Source: Colimorpha_A sp045540115
GTDB lineage: Bacteria; Bacillota; Clostridia; Oscillospirales; CAG-272
Length of the DNA stretch: 64,000 nt
Assembly: GCA_045540115.1 (NCBI GenBank)
Contig: JAZQGR010000039.1
Location: forward strand, 1 to 64,000
Reading direction: 5' to 3'
The position numbers were made by a program, and so were the translations under genes. The notes below the pieces were generated by a model, which was not told the DNA's origin, did no database searches, and saw only the letters and a list, made by a program, of their open reading frames with translations. This document shows, piece after piece, positions 59,671-64,000 of this stretch; within the stretch, counting starts at the first letter, position 1, and each line of letters begins with the position of its first letter.

Positions 59671-61356
59671 TTATTTTACGATCACGCCGAGAGTTTCGTG
59701 AAATTTCTTTCCGTTTGCGACCTCTTGCTGAACCGCTTTTGCAAGGCTTGAGCGCGGTTGTTGATATTTGAGGTTCAGCTCGTTTGTATCCCAAGTGAAA
59801 AGATAGCGTATCAGCGCCAAGCTTTCGTCCTCACTTATCTTGTCGAACATGTTTCCGAAGCGGATTATTCCGCTGTTTTCGGGAAGAATTTCCTTTAAGG
59901 CATCGTCGAGAAGCCACGAATGGCAGGTGAAAACGGTATACTCAAACTCGGGATAGTATTTCGCGAAAAATTCCTTTGCGCGCGATATCGAATCGTTGCA
60001 ATTTTCCGGTGTCAGGCTCTCGCCCGCAGGAATATGTATCTCCATAACGTTATCGCCGATCTTTATGCCGTATTTCGGAATATCATCCTTAGCCTTTGCC
60101 ATACAGAACTGCAGGCGTCCGAGGCGGAATATCTTCAGCTGAAGATGGCGCCAGAGCCAAGTCAGCTCACCGAGGTAAAGCTCGCCCTTGACGATCGACC
60201 ATGTCTTACACCACGTCGCAACGTCGGAAAGCGTATCGAGAATTATCTCCTCGGGTATTCCCCTCTCGCGCGCTTCGTTTGCCGCCTTTTCACACATATA
60301 AAGATAAGAAAGCAGGTTTCTCTTTCCGTCCTTGCATTCCTGACCGTATTGCTCGACGGTTATCGCATCGGAGATCGGGATCGTGTCAAGTGCTGTGTAA
60401 AACTCCTTGTCGAACTGCGACGGGAAATCGAGCGCCTCGTACCATTTTTCGATTATTGCTTTAACGCTCGGCTCGGTCGGCAGCCAGATATGTGAATCGT
60501 CGGTTTGCGGTGCGACGATCTCCGCAGTTCTTTTCTTTTTGCCGAGAAAACGCATCACGTTGTCGCAGTAGAGCTTGTTCAGGTTTTCCTTGCTTACGCC
60601 GAGATTCAAAAGTATCTCACCATCGGTTTCGAGCCATTCTTTTGCCCACTCGGAATTATAAGAGTCGGCTGTCGAATCAAGCCCGAACATTACGTTATCG
60701 CCTACGTTATAGCCGATCGTGTAAAGCTTTGTCAGAAGCTCCTCGCGATAGATCTTTGGAGTCCCGGGGGTGATGTCGAAAAACATATCGACATTTTTGC
60801 CCTCGTTCTTAGCGTGAAGGAATTTTCCGTAGAGCGCAATGCACTCGTCTACCCACGGCCACGAGCAATGTCCCATTGAGAATCTTATACCCTCAATGTC
60901 AAGTAGCGCTTCCCAGTTTATCGGGCGGTTATATTTTGACGATGCGTTTCCGTCCCAGAGAATTCCCGTGTGAAACATTATAGGAACATTAAGCTTCGCG
61001 ATCTCGCGTAAAATCATCATTGATCTTTCATCGCTTACATAGTAGTTAGTGCAGATCATCTTGAATGCGACGATTCCGCGCTTGACCGCTTCGTGTACCT
61101 TTTCTACTATATCTTCTTCAAGCGGGTGTATCCATAATACGGGGAACAGGCGGTCCTCATACCCTCTGGTCCAGGAAAGGACTTGCTCTATGCGCTCGTT
61201 GAAGTCGAGAACGCCGAGTCCTTCGTATTCCTGTTCCTTCGGAGGTGACGAGAAAACGCAGCCGCCGTATACGCCTGCTTTTTCCATTGATTCAAGAAGT
61301 TTTTCGGGCGCGGGTGCGGTGTTTTTGCAATGAACGTGCATATCGAATATTTTCAT
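59671..61356 (-). CDS. Amidohydrolase fused to GNAT-like acyltransferase domain
   Basis: A 561-residue cytosolic fusion. Residues 1-290 are an amidohydrolase of the ACMSD/Amidohydro_2 type: FDMHVHC (first metal pair), FKMICTNYYVSDE, MFHTGILWDG (His), MGHCSWPWVDE (His), FGLDSTAD (Asp), ending in NVMRFLGKKK. Residues about 320-520 match the stand-alone acyltransferase at 26165-27385 (shared HIPAG/SLTPE and SWLLD strings). One chain thus joins hydrolysis of an amide or C-C bond to an acyl-transfer step. It lies next to a repeat islet, with no gene partner. Confidence 0.8.
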   Translation of the reverse strand: MKIFDMHVHCKNTAPAPEKLLESMEKAGVYGGCVFSSPPKEQEYEGLGVLDFNERIEQVLSWTRGYEDRLFPVLWIHPLEEDIVEKVHEAVKRGIVAFKMICTNYYVSDERSMMILREIAKLNVPIMFHTGILWDGNASSKYNRPINWEALLDIEGIRFSMGHCSWPWVDECIALYGKFLHAKNEGKNVDMFFDITPGTPKIYREELLTKLYTIGYNVGDNVMFGLDSTADSYNSEWAKEWLETDGEILLNLGVSKENLNKLYCDNVMRFLGKKKRTAEIVAPQTDDSHIWLPTEPSVKAIIEKWYEALDFPSQFDKEFYTALDTIPISDAITVEQYGQECKDGKRNLLSYLYMCEKAANEARERGIPEEIILDTLSDVATWCKTWSIVKGELYLGELTWLWRHLQLKIFRLGRLQFCMAKAKDDIPKYGIKIGDNVMEIHIPAGESLTPENCNDSISRAKEFFAKYYPEFEYTVFTCHSWLLDDALKEILPENSGIIRFGNMFDKISEDESLALIRYLFTWDTNELNLKYQQPRSSLAKAVQQEVANGKKFHETLGVIVK

Positions 61357-61460
61357 GGCATTTTCGCTTTCGTTGTGAAGTTGGGTTTATTGTATTGTAG
61401 CATATCGAAAAAATCAATTCAATAGGATTATTGAATTATTATGAAATTTCGGCGCAATAC

Positions 61461-61565
61461 CGAAAGGGGTTTCCAAAGGGGAAAACGTTTGAAAATTTGG
61501 AAGTACAAATTTTCATTGGTTTGCCCTTGGTGTGCTTTCTTTTGTGAGCTTTTCTTTGCACAAGC
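61461..61565 (-). repeat. Dispersed repeat copy B with variable central hairpin
   Basis: Reverse-complement relative of 40831-40916. The shared 28-nt block begins at 61461; the central hairpin here is GAAAATTTG/CAAATTTTC, unlike copy A. The 61357-61688 gap holds this repeat, one 69-bp direct repeat (61583-61651) and a terminator; no gene is seen. Confidence 0.65.
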
Positions 61566-61582
61566 AAATAAAAGCGGAAAAT

Positions 61583-61651
61583 GCACGCGCTTCGCGGTGC
61601 TCGAATCACTCCGTATTTTCCACCAAAAAAACAGGCACCCGTTTGGGTGCC
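61583..61651. repeat. 69-bp direct repeat, copy 1
   Basis: Matches 62208-62276 at 67 of 69 positions by eye. Here the GGCACCC/GGGTGCC hairpin is complete and closes as a terminator (61625-61660). The two copies flank the 118-residue gene. Confidence 0.75.
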
Positions 61652-61660
61652 TGTTTTTTT
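61625..61660 (-). terminator. Terminator of the 118-residue protein gene
   Basis: AAAACAGGCACCC/GGGTGCCTGTTTT with a GTTT loop and T7. Confidence 0.85.
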
Positions 61661-61688
61661 GGGTAATAACTGTAATTTTGATACAAAA

Positions 61689-62045
61689 TCAATCGAAATC
61701 AAAAGAGCTATACCCTTGCAAATGTATGCTATTGAGTACGCTGATCCACAATTCTTCTTGGCTTGGATCGGCATGAAATGTGATTTTTGGATTGGTATGA
61801 AAGGTTATCTTCCAACCATCTGATTTCGTTCGATCACAAATGTATTTCGGCTTTGTCTTTTTAACAGATTTGCTTTTACACCAGCTCTTATAAGCTTCAT
61901 AATAATTGATATTTGTAGAAGTTCCTTCGTTGTCAACATATAAAATTCCAGCTTGGTCAATTTTTTGAATGTTAGATAAGGGAAGCTCTAACGGTGGTTG
62001 TTGTTCGATCTCAGAAACAAGCTTTTTTCTAAAAAAAGAAAACAT
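61689..62045 (-). CDS. Small protein of the tRNA-Ser islet, unknown function
   Basis: A 118-residue soluble protein, MFSFFRKKLVSEIEQQPPLE, with a strong GGAGGTGAT site that fixes the start at 62045; the frame upstream runs through repeats. Basic central part (WCKSKSVKKTKPKYICDRTK) and a beta-type C-terminus (WKITFHTNPKITFHADPSQE). I do not recognise the family. It is the only gene between the 69-bp direct repeats. Confidence 0.6.
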   Translation of the reverse strand: MFSFFRKKLVSEIEQQPPLELPLSNIQKIDQAGILYVDNEGTSTNINYYEAYKSWCKSKSVKKTKPKYICDRTKSDGWKITFHTNPKITFHADPSQEELWISVLNSIHLQGYSSFDFD

Positions 62046-62086
62046 AATATCACCTCCGTACACTGTAATTATACCACAAAAACACA

Positions 62087-62125
62087 TAAACCGCAATCCC
62101 TTTGTATCGGAATTGCGGTTTATGT
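62087..62125 (-). terminator. Hairpin terminator next to a tRNA-Ser 3'-end copy
   Basis: ACATAAACCGCAAT/ATTGCGGTTTATGT arms. On the minus strand it follows directly after the CCA of the tRNA fragment at 62127, as a real tRNA terminator would. Confidence 0.75.
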
Positions 62126-62126
62126 T

Positions 62127-62206
62127 TGGCGGAGAAGGAGATGATTCCGGCAGAAAACCTATTTTCCTTGTATAAAATTTTGAACAAGTTGAGTCGGGTT
62201 TTCTGC
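62127..62206 (-). repeat. tRNA-Ser 3'-end copy 1 plus inverted repeat
   Basis: TGGCGGAGAAGGAGA at 62127-62141 equals the last 15 nt of tRNA-Ser including CCA. It is followed by TGATTC and a pair of arms GCAGAAAACC (62150-62159) and GGTTTTCTGC (62197-62206). Confidence 0.7.
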
Positions 62207-62207
62207 G

Positions 62208-62276
62208 GCACGCGCTTCGCGGTGCTCGATTCACTCCGTATTTTCCGCCAAAAAAACAGGCACCCGTTTGGGTGCC
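62208..62276. repeat. 69-bp direct repeat, copy 2 (hairpin cut short)
   Basis: Same as 61583-61651 with two differences. The terminator arm stops after GGGTGCC, where GCGGAGAAG begins, as if joined to another tRNA-end fragment. Confidence 0.75.
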
Positions 62277-62298
62277 GCGGAGAAGCAACTTCGGTTCC

Positions 62299-62387
62299 GG
62301 CGGAGAAGGAGATGATTCTAGCAGGAAATGTCTGCTTTATTTAAGTATGGAAATTTCAATTCGCGGTCAAACGCAGAAATTTCCTGC
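62299..62387 (-). repeat. tRNA-Ser 3'-end copy 2 plus inverted repeat
   Basis: GGCGGAGAAGGAGA at 62299-62312, TGATTC, then arms GCAGGAAAT (62321-62329) and ATTTCCTGC (62379-62387). Same layout as 62127-62206. The 62046-62463 gap holds these two units, the second 69-bp repeat and the tRNA terminator; no gene. Confidence 0.7.
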
Positions 62388-62433
62388 CGGCGAGCGAAGC
62401 TCGCTCGAATCTCTCAGCTGATCTGACAAAATA

Positions 62434-62459
62434 AAAATGCACCCTGAAGGGTGCATTTT
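62434..62459 (-). terminator. Terminator of tRNA-Ser
   Basis: AAAATGCACCC/GGGTGCATTTT, five nt beyond the CCA end. Confidence 0.88.
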
Positions 62460-62463
62460 ATTT

Positions 62464-62554
62464 TGGCGGAGAAGGAGAGATTCGAACTCTCGAACCCATC
62501 TCTGGGTTACACGATTTCCAGTCGTGCGCGCTAGACCAACTACGCGACTTCTCC
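62464..62554 (-). tRNA. tRNA-Ser (GGA anticodon)
   Basis: A type II tRNA of 91 nt with encoded CCA: acceptor GGAGAAG/CTTCTCC, anticodon stem CACGA/TCGTG with loop CTGGAAA (anticodon GGA), long variable arm (AACCCAGAGATGGGTT), T arm GAGAG/CTCTC. It reads UCC/UCU codons. Its promoter is about 300 nt upstream, beyond the inverted-repeat element. Confidence 0.95.
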
Positions 62555-62556
62555 AT

Positions 62557-62835
62557 TAGGATAGAGTGACATACCAAAACCCGTTTTTGAAAGACGGGGA
62601 GGCCACTCATATTTCGTTAAAATGCTTGCCAATATCTTATATTGGCTTCGCATTTCGCCTCATCTGATCGGCCGTCCGTTCTTTCAAAAATCCTGCGGAC
62701 CTTGCGGCGAGGATTTTTCGAGGAATTTTTGGCTGATTTAGACGAAGCAAGGTAAGACCTTGCGAGGATAAAGCGGACGGAAATAACCGAAATACTCCCG
62801 CAGCAAGGCGGATTCTGATATGTCACTCTATCCTA
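62557..62835. mobile_element. MITE-like element with 17-bp perfect terminal inverted repeats
   Basis: Ends TAGGATAGAGTGACATA (62557-62573) and its exact reverse complement (62819-62835). The 279-bp body has no ORF but further symmetry: AATGC..GCCAATAT/ATATTGGC..GCATT near 62621-62655, and blocks CCGTCCG/CGGACGG placed in both halves. It starts two nt upstream of tRNA-Ser and separates the tRNA from its promoter. No transposase is nearby, so any movement would need one in trans. Confidence 0.6.
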
Positions 62836-62853
62836 CAGCTCACAACAGTTGGT

Positions 62854-62882
62854 ATTATACCACGCCGTTTCGATTTTGTCAA
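62854..62882 (-). promoter_or_regulatory. Consensus promoter reading through the inverted-repeat element into tRNA-Ser
   Basis: TTGACA (62877-62882), 17-nt spacer, TATAAT (62854-62859) on the minus strand. No other promoter is seen between it and the tRNA. Confidence 0.8.
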
Positions 62883-62922
62883 TATCCAAAATAAAAAAAT
62901 CAAAGTTTTTTTCGAAAAAGTG

Positions 62923-62951
62923 TTGACAAGCTATATTCGTTGTGTTATAAT
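62923..62951 (+). promoter_or_regulatory. Promoter of rplJ-rplL
   Basis: TTGACA (62923-62928), 17-nt spacer, TATAAT (62946-62951). Confidence 0.9.
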
Positions 62952-62957
62952 CACTAA

Positions 62958-63078
62958 GTCAGCCAAAGACAGCAGGTCAATTACGTAATCGCTTCACGCT
63001 CCCTGCCGAGGTTACACGAACATATACTTGTTTTTTGTGTGCCTGCAGAAAGTGAAGCTTCCTGCAGGCATTTTTATC
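62958..63078 (+). promoter_or_regulatory. Ribosomal protein L10 leader
   Basis: The mRNA leader bound by the L10-L12 complex for feedback control. Visible: GACAGCAGGT with CCTGCCGAGGTTACAC downstream (the L10-binding kink-turn region), then a TGCCTGCAG/CTGCAGGCA hairpin with TTTTT (63040-63075), the attenuator stem, directly before the rplJ ribosome site. Layout fits the Rfam L10_leader family. Confidence 0.85.
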
Positions 63079-63092
63079 AGGAGGTGAAAACG

Positions 63093-63671
63093 ATGCCCAG
63101 CGCAAAAATTCTTGAACAGAAGATTGCTGAAACTAATGCCCTTACAGAAAAAATAAAGGCAGCTCAGTCCGGCGTTCTCGTTTCCTATACCGGTATCACC
63201 GTTGATCAGGATACTGCCCTTCGTAAGGCTCTCCGTGAAGCAGGTGTTGACTACAAGGTATATAAGAACACTATGACAGAGCGCGCTTGCAACGAAGCCG
63301 GCTACCCCGGAATGAAGGAATACCTTACCGGAATGACCGCTCTCGCAGTAAGCGGTGAAGACGCAATCGCTCCCGCTAAGATCCTCAAGGAGTACGCTGA
63401 AAAGATCCCGTCCTTCGAAATCAAGGCAGGATTTATCGACGGCGAGCTTCTCGATCAGAACGGTGTTATGGCTCTTGCAGATATTCCCAACAAGGAAACT
63501 CTCGTTTGCAAGATCATGCTCGGAATCCAGAACCCGCTTTACAAGCTCGCTTATGCCCTTCAGGCTATAATCGACAAGAGCGGCGAGGAGGTTCCTACCG
63601 AGGAAGCAGCTACCGAGGAAGCTCCTGCAGAAGCAGCAGCTCCCGCTGAAGAAGCTCCCGCAGCAGAGTAA
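63093..63671 (+). CDS. rplJ: 50S ribosomal protein L10
   Basis: A 192-residue protein of the ribosomal stalk base. MPSAKILEQKIAETNALTEK starts the fold, then GVLVSYTGITVDQDTALRKA and VDYKVYKNTMTERA as in bacterial L10. The C-terminal tail is unusual in being an extended Ala/Glu/Pro-rich stretch (about residues 168-192), common in Clostridia. The start at 63093 has GGAGG. It binds L7/L12, encoded next, and regulates its own leader. Confidence 0.96.
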   Translation: MPSAKILEQKIAETNALTEKIKAAQSGVLVSYTGITVDQDTALRKALREAGVDYKVYKNTMTERACNEAGYPGMKEYLTGMTALAVSGEDAIAPAKILKEYAEKIPSFEIKAGFIDGELLDQNGVMALADIPNKETLVCKIMLGIQNPLYKLAYALQAIIDKSGEEVPTEEAATEEAPAEAAAPAEEAPAAE

Positions 63672-63768
63672 TCTGCTATCGGCTGCCGAGTGAGGAACGC
63701 TCGGATATGCCAAAATTTTCGTTCCAAAACAATATTAAAACAAATACTTAAAAGTGAGGTATATTAAA

Positions 63769-64000
63769 ATGGCTAGCGAAAAGACTTTAGCTCTCCTTGA
63801 AGAAATCAAGGGACTTACCATTCTCGAAATGAACGATCTCGTAAAGGCACTTGAAGAAGAATTCGGAGTTACCGCTGCTCCCGTTGCTGTTGCAGGCGCA
63901 GTTGCAGGCGGTGCTGCTCCCGCTGCTGCTGCAGAGGAGAAGACCGAGTTTGACGTAGAGCTCACCAACTTCGGTGCTAAGAAGCTCGACGTTATCAAGG
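63769..64000 (+). CDS. rplL: 50S ribosomal protein L7/L12 (partial, runs off right edge)
   Basis: The first 77 residues are present. The N-terminal dimerisation helix (TLALLEEIKGLTILEMNDLV, KALEEEFGV), the Ala/Gly-rich hinge (residues about 38-54) and the start of the C-terminal domain (KTEFDVELTNFGAKKLDVIK) are visible. GTGAGGT precedes the ATG. In the normal rplJL order. Confidence 0.95.
   Translation, partial: MASEKTLALLEEIKGLTILEMNDLVKALEEEFGVTAAPVAVAGAVAGGAAPAAAAEEKTEFDVELTNFGAKKLDVIK

Noticed and set aside
62617..62826. A 69-codon frame inside the inverted-repeat element.
   Set aside because: No ribosome site, and it runs into the terminal repeat; the element looks non-coding.

Overview
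The window looks like a chromosome segment of an endospore-forming, anaerobic, carbohydrate-degrading member of Clostridia (Bacillota), probably an uncultured animal-gut lineage. The support is a spoIIID gene, a class A RNase P RNA, an L10-leader/rplJ/rplL operon start, AraC-controlled sugar genes, many secreted lipoproteins and TTGACA-17-TATAAT promoters. The family or genus cannot be decided from this sequence alone. No IS element, prophage or CRISPR array was recognised.

Layout. 1-813: two secreted proteins, the first running off the left edge, behind a possible leader RNA (857-1003). 1124-5587: a five-gene minus-strand operon (Gfo/Idh/MocA oxidoreductase, PIG-L deacetylase, PfkB kinase, class II aldolase, NagB-like isomerase/deaminase), divergent from an AraC regulator; it reads as an amino-sugar catabolic route. 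6592-10932: small proteins of unknown role, tRNA-Trp and three arrays of short palindromes. 11059-13445: a P-loop protein, pgi and rnpB. 13445-20227: two lipoproteins, ruvX, an alpha/beta hydrolase, a PfkB-like protein and a THUMP methyltransferase.

20266-37846 is the main accessory region. It holds seven tandem paralogues of a GH123-like (DUF4091) secreted lipoprotein, arranged as promoter-gene-terminator cassettes. Mixed in are a cytosolic GH42-like protein, a GNAT-type acyltransferase, a creatininase-family hydrolase and a lipoprotein. All seven copies keep the Asp-Glu pair expected for catalysis in GH123, so the locus probably releases N-acetyl-hexosamines outside the cell. The 1124-5587 operon could use such sugars; this link is inference.

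37943-41769: spoIIID, a lipoprotein, a metallophosphoesterase, pepT and thiN. 41878-45042: an ECF sigma factor fused to a C-terminal part of about 870 residues. 45076-48746: a heterodimeric ABC exporter. 48932-50973: a GH130 phosphorylase with a divergent AraC regulator. 51022-56312: a tightly packed six-gene operon (PsbP-like lipoprotein, cysteine desulfurase, murD, nnrD, yfcE, membrane protein). 56475-58540: a His-rich G3E GTPase followed by a G3E-DUF1980 fusion, probably metal homeostasis. 59671-61356: an amidohydrolase-acyltransferase fusion. 61357-62835 is a repeat-rich islet around tRNA-Ser, with copies of the tRNA 3' end, paired inverted repeats, 69-bp direct repeats, and a 279-bp element with 17-bp inverted ends between the tRNA and its promoter. 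The window ends in rplJ and a partial rplL.
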